A stretch of 64,000 nucleotides of DNA from assembly GCA_025808555.1 (NCBI GenBank), contig CP075526.1, positions 1,784,712 to 1,848,711 of the forward strand, written 5' to 3'. The notes beneath the pieces are model-generated. The model was not told the origin of the DNA, ran no database searches, and was given only the letters and a program-made list of their open reading frames with translations. Of this stretch, positions 17,560 to 25,590 are shown one piece after another. Within the stretch, counting starts at the first letter, position 1; every line of letters begins with the position of its first letter. This DNA is from Anaerolineales bacterium. Lineage in GTDB: Bacteria > Chloroflexota > Anaerolineae > Anaerolineales > UBA11579. The position numbers and the translations under genes were made by a program.

Positions 17560-18069
17560 TTAGTTTTCGGTGGCGTAGGGGGCCTTGCCGTGCTGGTCGC
17601 CCACATAAGTCGCTAAGCCGGTATGTCCCAGCATCTGGCGAATGGCCTGACTCTCACCCAGGTGATACCAGTAATGGTGGCGCACGCGTAACAGGTAAGA
17701 CCCGGTGCTCTCGCGGTAGGGCGTGCCGTCCTCCTGTGTGAAATGCTTGGTGAGCTGTTTGCTGGTAAGCGTATCCAGCCACGCATTGCTGGCGGTGGTG
17801 ATCGTCTTCCAGGCCTTCCAGGCGTAGGCCAGCGTAGGTGTGCTGGCCGGTGCGCCGTTGGCCTGGTCACGCACCTCGGGCACTGGCATCAAGCCTTGTG
17901 CTCGGGTAAGCCAGTACAGCTGTTCCTGCCAGGCCATATGGGCAATGATCCAACTGATGCTGTTCATGCGGCCAAAACGCTTCTGGCCGTCCGCCTCGGA
18001 GAGGTTCTTGAGCCCGCGCTGGAACTCTTTGCGGGTAAAACGCAGTTGTTCAACCAGTGGGTGGGCCAT
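17560..18069 (-). CDS. DinB-family protein
   Basis: 169 aa from the ATG at 18069, chosen because TATACT lies 6 nt upstream. The longer in-frame reading would run through the upstream terminator. Four-helix-bundle features: IAHMAWQEQLYW near residue 46 and RHHYWYHLGESQ near 140 supply the usual metal-binding histidines. DinB/YfiT-like proteins are putative metal-dependent enzymes, sometimes thiol-transferases. The substrate is unknown. Confidence 0.75.
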   Translation of the reverse strand: MAHPLVEQLRFTRKEFQRGLKNLSEADGQKRFGRMNSISWIIAHMAWQEQLYWLTRAQGLMPVPEVRDQANGAPASTPTLAYAWKAWKTITTASNAWLDTLTSKQLTKHFTQEDGTPYRESTGSYLLRVRHHYWYHLGESQAIRQMLGHTGLATYVGDQHGKAPYATEN

Positions 18070-18075
18070 GCGAGC

Positions 18076-18081
18076 AGTATA
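18076..18081 (-). promoter_or_regulatory. -10 box TATACT, leaderless start of the DinB gene
   Basis: TATACT is 6 nt before the ATG at 18069 and lies directly against the T-run of the gcv operon terminator. The promoter therefore begins where the previous unit ends. Confidence 0.55.
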
Positions 18082-18082
18082 C

Positions 18083-18114
18083 AAAAAAGAACGCACCATA
18101 GGTGCGCTCTTTTT
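18083..18114 (-). terminator. Terminator of the gcv operon
   Basis: Stem GAGCGCACC/GGTGCGTTC with one mismatch, loop TAT, followed on the minus strand by a run of T. About 75 bp past the gcvPB stop. Confidence 0.7.
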
Positions 18115-18188
18115 GTTCTTCGTCATTGCGAGGCGCAGGCTTGCATGCGCACGAAGTAATCGAAGATTGCACAATCCCCAGGCTGGGG

Positions 18189-19652
18189 TTAAGCCTCCCG
18201 CGGAATCTCACAACACAACACCAACTGCCGCGCCGCTTTGACCTCGTCCATGCGGCCGTACTTCGTCGTGTGCGGCGCCTGCTGCAGCACCTCGGGCGTG
18301 GTGTGGGCTTCCTCAGCGATCTTGAGCATGGCGTCCACAAACGCGTCCAGCACTTCCTTGCTCTCCGTCTCGGTGGGCTCGATCATCAGCGCTTCGCGCA
18401 CGATCAGCGGGAAGTAGTTGGTGGGCGGGTGAAAGCCAAAGTCCATCAGGCGTTTGGCAATGTCCAGCGCGTGCACATCCGACGCGTCGGCCCAGCGGCC
18501 CTCCAGCACCACCTCATGCATGCATACGCGGTCGTAAGGCACTTTGTAGGCGCCCTGCAGCTTGACCCGCAGGTAGTTGCCGTTGAGCACGGCGTGCTCG
18601 GCCACCGAGCGCAGGCCTTCGGCGCCTTGCATCAAGATGTAAGTGAAGGCGCGTACATGCATGCCAAACTGGCCGTGGAACGCCTTCAGGCGGCCGATGC
18701 TCTTGGGCGGCTGGTGCCAGCCGTAGACCGGGCCAATTTCCTCCGTGCCCTCTTCCTCAATGCCCACGATGGGGCCGGGCAGAAAGTCAGCCAGGTGGGC
18801 GGCTACGCCTACCGGGCCGGAGCCAGGCCCGCCGCCGCCGTGTGGCGTAGTGAAGGTCTTGTGCAGGTTGTAGTGCAGCACATCCACGCCCAGATCGCCC
18901 GGGCGGGCAATGCCCAGCAAGGCGTTCATGTTGGCGCCGTCGCCGTACACCAGGCCGCCGGCGGCGTGCACCGCCTCGATGGCCTCCTTCACCTGTTCTT
19001 CGAACAGGCCCAGGGTGTTGGGATTGGTCAGCATCAGCGCCGCCAGCGTGTCATCGCATTCCGCTTTGAGGGCGGCGAGGTCAATGTTGCCGCGCGCGTC
19101 CGATGGGATCTCGACCACGCGGTAGCCGGACATGGCGCTGGTGGCGGGGTTGGTGCCGTGCGCCGAGTCAGGGATCAGCACCTTGTTGCGCTTTGTGTCG
19201 CCGCGGCTGGCATGGTAGGCGCGGATCATCAGCACGCCGGCCAGTTCGCCTTGGGCGCCGGCGGCCGGCTGCAGGGATGCGGCGGCAAAGCCGCCGATCT
19301 CCTTCAGCCATTCCTGCAGGTGATACATGATGGCCAGGCTGCCCTGCATCATCTCGGCCGGTTGCAGCGGGTGGGCGTGCGCAAAGCCGCCCAGGCGCGC
19401 GGTTTCCTCGTTGATGATGGGGTTGTACTTCATCGTGCACGAGCCCAGCGGATAGAAGCCGGTGAGGATGCTGTGATTGAGCTGCGAGAGGCGCGTAAAG
19501 TGGCGCAGCGCCTCCAGCTCGCCTAGTTCCGGAAGAGGGAGGTCACCACGTACAAGGCCACTCGGCAAGTCCGCTAAAGGGACATCCGGAACAGGCATCT
19601 GCACGCCGGTGCGGCCGGGCGCGCCCAGGTCGTAGATTAATGGCTCAGACAT
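18189..19652 (-). CDS. gcvPB: Glycine dehydrogenase (decarboxylating) subunit 2
   Basis: 487 aa. The ATG at 19652 overlaps the gcvPA stop by 8 bp, which indicates coupled translation and decides the start. The PLP lysine is in HKTFTTPHGGGGPG, followed by the family glycine-rich segment. With GcvPA it forms the P-protein that decarboxylates glycine and passes aminomethyl to lipoyl-GcvH. The split form is common in Chloroflexota, Firmicutes and archaea. No gcvT gene lies in the window. Confidence 0.95.
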   Translation of the reverse strand: MSEPLIYDLGAPGRTGVQMPVPDVPLADLPSGLVRGDLPLPELGELEALRHFTRLSQLNHSILTGFYPLGSCTMKYNPIINEETARLGGFAHAHPLQPAEMMQGSLAIMYHLQEWLKEIGGFAAASLQPAAGAQGELAGVLMIRAYHASRGDTKRNKVLIPDSAHGTNPATSAMSGYRVVEIPSDARGNIDLAALKAECDDTLAALMLTNPNTLGLFEEQVKEAIEAVHAAGGLVYGDGANMNALLGIARPGDLGVDVLHYNLHKTFTTPHGGGGPGSGPVGVAAHLADFLPGPIVGIEEEGTEEIGPVYGWHQPPKSIGRLKAFHGQFGMHVRAFTYILMQGAEGLRSVAEHAVLNGNYLRVKLQGAYKVPYDRVCMHEVVLEGRWADASDVHALDIAKRLMDFGFHPPTNYFPLIVREALMIEPTETESKEVLDAFVDAMLKIAEEAHTTPEVLQQAPHTTKYGRMDEVKAARQLVLCCEIPREA

Positions 19653-20991
19653 GCGCCACCTCCGCCAGGGTTTGTACAAGGTAGTCGATTTCTTCCTTGC
19701 TGTTCAGCTCAGTTACGGCCAGCAGGCTGCAGTCCGCCAGGGCCGGGTAATCGTTGCCCAGGTCGTAGCCGCCGATGATGCCGCGCTCCAGCAGGCGCAG
19801 GTTGAGCTCGGCAGCTGGGATGGGGCTCTGCGTCACGAACTCATGGAAGAACGCATCCTTGAACTTGAGGCCAAAGCCCTTGAGCTTGCTGATCTCGGCC
19901 GCGGCATAGTGCGCTTTGTGATAGCAGCTCTCGGCCACTTGGCGCAGGCCGCTCTTGCCCAGCAGGCTCATGTAGGTCGTGGCCGCCAGCATCATCAGCC
20001 CTTGGTTGGTGCAGATGTTGGAGCTGGCCTTCTCGCGCTTGATGTGCTGCTCGCGGGTGCTCAGCGTCAGTACGAAGCCGCGTTGGCCGCGGCTGTCTAC
20101 CGTTTCGCCCACCAGGCGGCCGGCGATCTGGCGCACGTATTGGTTGCGGGTGGTGAGGATGCCGAGGTACGGCCCGCCGAACGAGAGCGGGATACCCAGC
20201 GGCTGGCCCTCGCCGGTGACGATGTCCGCGCCCATCTCGCCGGGCGGTTTAAGCAGCCCGAGCGCGGTGGGGTTCACGGAGACCGCCAGTAGGGCGCCCT
20301 TGGCGTGAGCGGCCTCGGCCAGCTTGGTGTAATCGTATACCCGGCCAAAGAAATCGGGATAGGCCACGCACACCAGCCCGGTCTGCTCATCGATCATGTC
20401 GATGAGCGCGTCGGGGCCGGCGCTCAGGTCCAGGTCTTCTCCCACGAACTGCAGGTCGCCGCCGTCCTCGTAGGTGTGCACTACGGCGCGGTACTGCGGG
20501 TGGATGCCGGGCGAGAGGATGATCTTGTTGCGCGCCCCGCGGTGGATGGCGCGGCTCATGTTGACCGCTTCGGCCAGCGCGGTAGCCCCATCGTAGTGCG
20601 AGGCGTTACTGACTTCCATGCCGGTCAGCGCAACGATCAGGCTCTGATATTCGAAGATGGCCTGCAGCGTGCCCTGCGAGATCTCCGGCTGGTACGGCGT
20701 GTAGGCCGTGTAGTACTCGCCGCGGCGCAAGATGCTGTCGACGCCGGCGGGGATGTAGTGATGGTACGCGCCCGCGCCCAGGAAGCTCACCAGGTCATCC
20801 GCGCTCTCATTGGCATCCGCGATGCCTTTGAGCTCGCCCAGCGCTTCCATCTCAGTGAGCGGGGCGGGCAGGTTGAGTTTCGGGAAACGGAACTTTTGCG
20901 GAACCGCGGCGAAGAGATCGGCAATGCTCTTGACGCCGATCGCCTCCAGCATTTGCTGGCGGTCGCTGTCCGTGTGCGGGACGAAGGTCAC
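19645..20991 (-). CDS. gcvPA: Glycine dehydrogenase (decarboxylating) subunit 1
   Basis: 448 aa, usual length. Hallmarks include FLGAGAYHHYIPAGVD near residue 70, YTPYQPEISQGTLQ near 98 and the serine-glycine rich YDGATALAEA. This half lacks the PLP lysine and completes the P-protein active site with GcvPB. Its ATG overlaps the gcvH stop by 4 bp (ATGA). Confidence 0.95.
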   Translation of the reverse strand: MTFVPHTDSDRQQMLEAIGVKSIADLFAAVPQKFRFPKLNLPAPLTEMEALGELKGIADANESADDLVSFLGAGAYHHYIPAGVDSILRRGEYYTAYTPYQPEISQGTLQAIFEYQSLIVALTGMEVSNASHYDGATALAEAVNMSRAIHRGARNKIILSPGIHPQYRAVVHTYEDGGDLQFVGEDLDLSAGPDALIDMIDEQTGLVCVAYPDFFGRVYDYTKLAEAAHAKGALLAVSVNPTALGLLKPPGEMGADIVTGEGQPLGIPLSFGGPYLGILTTRNQYVRQIAGRLVGETVDSRGQRGFVLTLSTREQHIKREKASSNICTNQGLMMLAATTYMSLLGKSGLRQVAESCYHKAHYAAAEISKLKGFGLKFKDAFFHEFVTQSPIPAAELNLRLLERGIIGGYDLGNDYPALADCSLLAVTELNSKEEIDYLVQTLAEVAHV

Positions 20992-21380
20992 GCCGAACGC
21001 TCCTTGCAGTAGGCTTCATAGGCCGCCGCATCCAGCAACGCATCAAGCTGGGCCGGGTTGGTCAGCTTGATCTTGGCCAGCCAGGCTTCGCCATACGGGT
21101 CGCTGTTGATCGCCTCGGGCTTTTGCGCCAGGCCGCTGTTGACCTCGATCACTTCGCCGTCCACCGGCATGTAGATGTCTGCCGCGGCCTTCACGGACTC
21201 CACGCTGGCAAACGTGGCGCCCTGCGCCACGTTTGCGCCGGGCGCCGCGCTGAAGTCAACGTACACAATATCAGAAAGCTGGTCCTGGGCGTAATCGCTG
21301 ATGCCCACAACGGCGCTGTCGCCCTCCACGCGGACCCATTCGTCGTTCTTGGTGTACTTCACATCGCTCGGATATTTCAT
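20988..21380 (-). CDS. gcvH: Glycine cleavage system H protein
   Basis: 130 aa. The lipoylation site is the Lys in VESVKAAADIYMP (about residue 65), flanked by the usual ASVES. A GAGGAG site precedes the ATG. It carries the aminomethyl group between P, T and L proteins on its lipoyl arm. The lipoate ligase at 41463 could modify it. First gene after the glycine riboswitch. Confidence 0.95.
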   Translation of the reverse strand: MKYPSDVKYTKNDEWVRVEGDSAVVGISDYAQDQLSDIVYVDFSAAPGANVAQGATFASVESVKAAADIYMPVDGEVIEVNSGLAQKPEAINSDPYGEAWLAKIKLTNPAQLDALLDAAAYEAYCKERSA

Positions 21381-21414
21381 CGTTATCTCCTCGTGACACT
21401 CGTATTAACGAAAA

Positions 21415-21441
21415 GGCGCACACGAAATAAACGTGTGCGCC
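21415..21441 (-). terminator. Riboswitch-controlled terminator before gcvH
   Basis: 10-bp perfect stem (GGCGCACACG/CGTGTGCGCC), 7-nt loop, then TTTTCGTT on the minus strand. It lies between aptamer 2 and gcvH, so it is the expression platform. Glycine-bound RNA would be expected to prevent it forming. Confidence 0.75.
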
Positions 21442-21447
21442 TCTGTT

Positions 21448-21662
21448 GGGGACCTGAGAGTTTCATCGCGGCATGGGTTTCGCCGCAACTTGCACCGTCG
21501 GTTTCAGGTATCTGCACCGGCTTTAGCCGGTGTTGGTAGCCTGAATTTCCAGAGGAGTATGCGAGCGCAGGGTCCTTTTTACCTGAGAGTTTCTTGTGCC
21601 GTGGTGTGCGACACAATTGCACCTTCGGTCCCTTCACTAAAGAAGGCGTCTTCCCGGTACTC
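21448..21662 (-). ncRNA. Tandem glycine riboswitch
   Basis: Two copies of the glycine aptamer core on the minus strand. Aptamer 1 (about 21570-21660) reads GACCGAAGGTGCAA ... GAAACTCTCAGGTAAAAAGG. Aptamer 2 (about 21448-21560) reads AACCGACGGTGCAA ... GAAACTCTCAGGTCC. These match the conserved CCGAAGG/GCAA and CUCUCAGG blocks of the class. The two lie in series upstream of gcvH with a terminator after the second, consistent with activation of glycine cleavage when glycine is plentiful. Confidence 0.9.
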
Positions 21663-21673
21663 GTTTTTTGATG

Positions 21674-21702
21674 ATTCTAAAAGGGGCGGGGCAGTCCGTC
21701 AA
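21674..21702 (-). promoter_or_regulatory. Promoter of the gcv operon
   Basis: On the minus strand: -35 TTGACG (21697-21702), 17-nt spacer, -10 TAGAAT (21674-21679). Transcription would start near 21667, just before aptamer 1. Confidence 0.65.
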
Positions 21703-21786
21703 GCGGTGCAGGGCAGGTTTTGACCTGCATGTCGTGTGGGACCAAGCATGCTTCGCCCCTAGTTCCAGAATGACAGACCGGGCTAA

Positions 21787-22167
21787 CTAGCCGTTCAGCG
21801 CCTCAAAGTAGGCTTCCACCTCAGGGTCGGTGTACATCGTCAGCGACAGAATGCCGATGACGCCCGAGACCACGTTCAGGTAGAGGAAGGTAATGATCTG
21901 GGCGATGGCGATCGCCTTGGAGGGTTTGACCGGCTGGGGCGGGTTGGCCATCAGCTTCACGCCGTACAGCACCTCGAACACGCCCAGCACCGCGGGCGCA
22001 ATCGTAAGCGGTAGGCACACCACGCCGAGGAACAGCGTGCCGAGCACGATACTGATGGTGAGGCCGCCGCCCACCAGAATGTTGATGGCGCCGCTGACCA
22101 GGTTCATTACGCCAATCGCGTTGACGTTGCTGGGTTTCTCAGGGAGAGCTTTCTTTTTGCTTGGCAT
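21787..22167 (-). CDS. Small membrane protein of unknown function
   Basis: 126 aa from the ATG at 22167, placed by a TAGAAT box 7 nt upstream. The longer readings enter the neighbouring terminator. Lys-rich N-terminus, then about three hydrophobic helices (residues 18-45, 48-70 and 85-110) with SKAIAIAQIITFLYL. No enzyme motif. It lies downstream of the DUF4870 gene but has its own promoter. Confidence 0.65.
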   Translation of the reverse strand: MPSKKKALPEKPSNVNAIGVMNLVSGAINILVGGGLTISIVLGTLFLGVVCLPLTIAPAVLGVFEVLYGVKLMANPPQPVKPSKAIAIAQIITFLYLNVVSGVIGILSLTMYTDPEVEAYFEALNG

Positions 22168-22174
22168 ACCTTGC

Positions 22175-22180
22175 ATTCTA
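22175..22180 (-). promoter_or_regulatory. -10 box TAGAAT, leaderless start
   Basis: TAGAAT lies 7 nt before the ATG at 22167 and immediately follows the terminator hairpin of the upstream gene. Confidence 0.5.
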
Positions 22181-22182
22181 AC

Positions 22183-22216
22183 AAAAACGCCCGTGCAATT
22201 CTGCACGGGCGTTTTT
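22183..22216 (-). terminator. Terminator of the DUF4870 gene
   Basis: 15-bp perfect stem (AAAAACGCCCGTGCA and complement), loop of 4, T-run on either strand. 20 bp past the DUF4870 stop. Confidence 0.85.
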
Positions 22217-22235
22217 TCTTATACAGCTTGCGGGG

Positions 22236-22553
22236 TTAGGCCCAGCCCTGGTTCTTCACGAAATCAGTGATGACCGGGATAACCACATCCTTGCCATTGT
22301 ATGCCTGGATACCCCAGTAAATGGCAACTACCCACATAACCAGGCCAGGCAGGCCGCACATGATGGAGCCAAGGCCATATCCGAGCACAATGCTCAGCAC
22401 GCCCCATACCAGCGCCTGCGCGTTGTGCTGCTTGATGAATGGACGGTTCTTCTTGTCCTCCATCAGCAACAGGATGATGGGCACCAGTGGGCTAAATACA
22501 TAGGCCAGTAAAGCCAACAGCTTGTCGTTATCCGTTACAGTACCTTGAGCCAT
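22236..22553 (-). CDS. DUF4870 membrane protein
   Basis: 105 aa with an AGGAGA site. Three hydrophobic helices with the family features: cytoplasmic ED-KK-RPFIKQHNAQAL loop after helix 1 and a GxxG-rich helix pair. Function unknown. Homologues are small inner-membrane proteins related to Tic20-like folds. Confidence 0.8.
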   Translation of the reverse strand: MAQGTVTDNDKLLALLAYVFSPLVPIILLLMEDKKNRPFIKQHNAQALVWGVLSIVLGYGLGSIMCGLPGLVMWVVAIYWGIQAYNGKDVVIPVITDFVKNQGWA

Positions 22554-22676
22554 GTGAAATCTCCTTTAGATGATTGCAAATCTAGGATGCATTGTAGTGC
22601 TGTCCAGCGAGCAACACAAGAGCCATAACGTACTAGTTGTCAATTAGTTACTAAAAGCACGCATGCGCCTGCATGC

Positions 22677-22682
22677 TAAAAT
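22677..22682 (+). promoter_or_regulatory. -10 box TAAAAT before fmt
   Basis: TAAAAT is 9 nt before the fmt ATG at 22692. No Shine-Dalgarno lies between them. Confidence 0.45.
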
Positions 22683-22691
22683 GCCACCGAG

Positions 22692-23621
22692 ATGCAAAAC
22701 CCCCCGCTCCGCATCGTATTCATGGGCTCGCCGGAGTTTGCCCTGCCCAGCTTGCAAGCCCTGGCGGCCTGGCCCACTGCCCAACTGGTCGGCGTCGTGA
22801 CCCAGCCTGATCGTCCGGCCGGCCGCGGCCGCCAGCTGACCCCGCCGCCGGTCAAGACCCTGGCCCAGAAGCTCAATATCCCCGTCATCCAACCCGAACG
22901 CCTGCGCGAAAAGGCCGCCATGCAGCAGTTGCAGGCCTGGGCGCCTGATCTCATTGTGGTGGCTGCCTATGGCCAGATCCTGCGCCCGGCTGTGCTGGAT
23001 CTGCCGCCGCACGGCTGCGTCAACGTGCACGCCTCGCTCCTGCCGCGCTGGCGTGGCGCTTCACCCATCGTGGCCGCCATCCTGCATGGTGACGCCGAAG
23101 CCGGCGTCACCATCATGCGCATGGACCCAGGCATGGATACCGGCCCCATGCTCAGCCGGCGCAGCATCCCCATCCAGCCGGATGACACCGCCGCCAGCCT
23201 GAGCGACAAGCTCAGTGTGCTGGGCGCCGACCTGCTGGTGGAAACGCTGCCAGGCTACCTTGATGGCAGCCTGCAGCCCAAGCCCCAGCCAGAAGAGGGC
23301 GTGACCCTGGCCCCTCTGCTGGAGAAGAGCGCCGGCCTGCTTGATTTCAATGAACCAGCCGCGTTGCTTGCACGCAAGGTGCGCGCCTACAACCCCTGGC
23401 CTGTCGCCAGCCTGCCCTGGAAGGGCGGCCCGTTGCGCGTGTTGCGCGCGGAAGCTGCATCGGGCAACGGCGCGGCTGGCCGCCGTATGATTGTGAATGG
23501 CCTGCCTGCAATCGTGACCTCGCAGGGGACGTTGGTGTTAGAGCAAGTGCAGCCCGCCGGCAAAAGGCCCATGACCGGGCGGGAATTTCTGCAAGGCGCA
23601 CGCGATTGGGCTTCTGCCTAG
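22692..23621 (+). CDS. fmt: Methionyl-tRNA formyltransferase
   Basis: 309 aa. N-terminal formyltransferase domain with RIVFMGSPEFALPSL, the catalytic VNVHASLLPRWRGASPI (Asn/His) and the D in HGDAEAGVTIMRMDPGMDTG. The C-terminal OB-like tRNA-binding domain starts near 205. It formylates initiator Met-tRNA using 10-formyl-THF. The stop overlaps the convergent ArsR-ArsC stop by 4 bp with no terminator between them. Confidence 0.95.
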   Translation: MQNPPLRIVFMGSPEFALPSLQALAAWPTAQLVGVVTQPDRPAGRGRQLTPPPVKTLAQKLNIPVIQPERLREKAAMQQLQAWAPDLIVVAAYGQILRPAVLDLPPHGCVNVHASLLPRWRGASPIVAAILHGDAEAGVTIMRMDPGMDTGPMLSRRSIPIQPDDTAASLSDKLSVLGADLLVETLPGYLDGSLQPKPQPEEGVTLAPLLEKSAGLLDFNEPAALLARKVRAYNPWPVASLPWKGGPLRVLRAEAASGNGAAGRRMIVNGLPAIVTSQGTLVLEQVQPAGKRPMTGREFLQGARDWASA

Positions 23622-24361
23622 CGGTTCACCATCATCAGAAAGTAGTTGATGCGTTGCATCAACCCTTGTGCAACATCTTCAAATGCCTTTAGTTGATTTG
23701 CTTTGGTTCCCTGCACTGCACTGGGGTCGGGGAAACTCCAGTGTATCTGTTCCGGCGCTCCCGGAAAGATCGGGCAACTGTCTTTTGCGCGGTCGCATAC
23801 TGTGATTACGTAATCAAAGTGCTCGCCTAAAAAGCCATTCATGGATTTGGATTGCTGGCTGCGGATGTCGATACCCAGCCCATCCATCGCTTCAATCGCC
23901 AACGGGTGCACGTCTGAGGGTTCTGTCCCCGCGCTGAACACCTCAATATGGCTGCCGCCCTTCGCGCGCAACAGGCCTTCGGCCATTTGCGAGCGGGCGC
24001 TGTTGTGCGTACATAGGAACAAGACGCGCAGTCCCTCGTTGCGCTCGGCGGCAGCATCCTCCGGGTTGGGCGTCAGGGCCGGGTGCAGGCTTCCGCCGCT
24101 GGAGAAGAACAGGCGCTGCAGGGTTGCCATGTTGAGGCTGTAATACGTCTCGCGGCCGTCCGCAATGCTGGCCGTTTCCTTTACCAGCTTGGCCTTCTTG
24201 AGTTTGCCCAAGTGGTACGACACAAGGTTTTGTTTTCCGTGCACCCGTTGCTGCAATTCGTTGACGCTGAAATCGCCTCGCACCAGCGCAGAGACGAGCT
24301 TCCATCGCATGTCATTTCCCAGCAGGCTAAACAATTGTGGGGCATATGTGGCGGCTCGCAT
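23618..24361 (-). CDS. ArsR repressor-arsenate reductase fusion
   Basis: 247 aa. Residues 1-90 form an ArsR-type winged helix (recognition segment NLVSYHLGKLKKAKLV and wing DGRETYYSL). Residues 110-247 form a low-molecular-weight phosphatase-fold arsenate reductase with P-loop C117-THNSAR123. Further cysteines in VITVCDRAKDSCP fit thioredoxin-coupled ArsC chemistry. No classical ELCVCDL arsenic site is seen in the HTH; C117 and the C-terminal cysteines may serve as sensor. Diverges from an aquaporin gene over a shared operator. Confidence 0.88.
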   Translation of the reverse strand: MRAATYAPQLFSLLGNDMRWKLVSALVRGDFSVNELQQRVHGKQNLVSYHLGKLKKAKLVKETASIADGRETYYSLNMATLQRLFFSSGGSLHPALTPNPEDAAAERNEGLRVLFLCTHNSARSQMAEGLLRAKGGSHIEVFSAGTEPSDVHPLAIEAMDGLGIDIRSQQSKSMNGFLGEHFDYVITVCDRAKDSCPIFPGAPEQIHWSFPDPSAVQGTKANQLKAFEDVAQGLMQRINYFLMMVNR

Positions 24362-24399
24362 ATATCAATCCTTTTTGTATCAAAATGTATTGATATAAT
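24361..24399. promoter_or_regulatory. Ars operator/promoter between the divergent genes
   Basis: Inverted repeat TATATCAAT (24361-24369) and ATTGATATA (24389-24397), with an extra TATCA half-site between. The right arm overlaps a TATAAT (24394-24399) reading toward the aquaporin gene. The left arm overlaps the start codon of the fusion gene. Binding by the ArsR domain would shut both directions. The gap is far more AT-rich than its surroundings. Confidence 0.65.
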
Positions 24400-24487
24400 A
24401 TCACAAGCTTGAAATTTATTCAACTGGCTCAGGCAGACTAGAATAAGTTCCTGAAAGCAACAACGAACTGAGTACAAAGGAGAGAGT

Positions 24488-25120
24488 ATGAAAACAAGAG
24501 TTTGGCTCGCTGAATTCATTGGCACCGCTGCACTTATCTTTGTCGGCGCCGGCGCGGGTGCGCTTGGTATTGGCGGCCTGGTGGGCGTGGCCTTGGCGCA
24601 CGGTCTCGTGCTGGTGGGCCTCGCCTACACCTATGGCAGTGTATCGGGTACGCACATCAACCCGGCCGTCACCCTGGCCGTCACCCTGGCTGGCAAGCTC
24701 AAGTGGGCGCAGGCCGTCCGCTACTGGCTGGCCCAGATGCTGGGCGGCGCGCTGGGCGCCGGCCTGCTGTACGTCGCCCTCGGCGGCGCCAGCAGCGGCC
24801 TGGGCGCCACGCTGCCGGCCGGCGGCGTGACCGTCGTGCAGGCCCTCGTGGTGGAAGCGGTGCTGACCTTCCTGCTCGCCAGTGTCGTGCTGCGCACGGC
24901 AGTGCAGAAGGACGGCACTCCGTTCGCCGGCGTCGCCATCGGTCTCACGCTGGCCGCGCTCATTCTGATGGGCGGGCCGCTAACAGGCGCCTCGCTCAAC
25001 CCGGCCCGCAGCTTTGGTCCGGCGCTGTTCACCGGTAACCTGGCTTCGCTATGGATCTATATCGTTGGCCCGTTTGCAGGCGCAGCGCTGGCCGCTTGGT
25101 CGCAGCGCTTTCTCAAGTAG
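24488..25120 (+). CDS. MIP-family aquaporin, probable arsenite channel
   Basis: 210 aa, six helices and two re-entrant loops with both NPA motifs: GTHINPAVT (about 60) and GASLNPARS (about 174). The Arg after the second NPA gives a narrow aquaporin-type filter. In some bacteria (AqpS) an aquaporin replaces the ArsB pump and lets arsenite made by ArsC leave down its gradient. The divergent ArsR-ArsC fusion supports that role here. A GGAGAG site precedes the ATG. Confidence 0.88.
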   Translation: MKTRVWLAEFIGTAALIFVGAGAGALGIGGLVGVALAHGLVLVGLAYTYGSVSGTHINPAVTLAVTLAGKLKWAQAVRYWLAQMLGGALGAGLLYVALGGASSGLGATLPAGGVTVVQALVVEAVLTFLLASVVLRTAVQKDGTPFAGVAIGLTLAALILMGGPLTGASLNPARSFGPALFTGNLASLWIYIVGPFAGAALAAWSQRFLK

Positions 25121-25122
25121 TA

Positions 25123-25542
25123 ATGGCTGGGTACTCAGGCACACCGCTGATCAAAAAGCTTGGCCTGAAAGCCGGGCAGCGCGCGTGTATCATTGGCGCG
25201 CCGCCAGGCTTTCTTGCATCATTGGGTCAACTGCCCGCGGATATCACGATTGGTGCCCGCTTGGGCAAGCCGCAGAGTCTGGATTTTGTTCACTTTTTTG
25301 CCTTGCATTTCAGCCAACTCCAGATAAAATTTGCCGAATTAAAAGTGGCTTTACGCTTTGACGGCAGCTTGTGGATTTCCTGGCCTAAAAAGGCATCCCA
25401 GGTTAAAAGCGATCTTGATGAGAACCTCGTGCGCCAGATTGGCCTCGATAATGGGTTGGTGGATGTCAAGGTGATCGCTGTGGATGAAACCTGGTCCGCA
25501 TTGAAGTTCGTCTATCGCTTAATGGATCGCCCCAAACGATAA
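25123..25542 (+). CDS. DUF3052-like protein
   Basis: 139 aa. The ATG at 25123 lies 2 bp after the aquaporin stop; a longer reading overlapping that gene is rejected. Typical order: GTPLIKKLGLKAG, RFDGSLWISWPKKAS near 83-97, then DVKVIAVDETWSALKFVYR. Function unknown; the family is sometimes found beside methyltransferases or regulators. It is probably co-transcribed with the aquaporin gene, and a link to arsenic is unproven. Confidence 0.75.
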   Translation: MAGYSGTPLIKKLGLKAGQRACIIGAPPGFLASLGQLPADITIGARLGKPQSLDFVHFFALHFSQLQIKFAELKVALRFDGSLWISWPKKASQVKSDLDENLVRQIGLDNGLVDVKVIAVDETWSALKFVYRLMDRPKR

Positions 25543-25590
25543 CCGAGCGAAACTAAGAAGCGAAACCGCTACGCAAATAGAGGTTGCGCT

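Noticed and set aside
18102..19526. 474-codon plus-strand frame across gcvPB
   Set aside because: Antisense shadow of gcvPB. Low-complexity His/Val/Gly/Gln composition and no recognisable motif.
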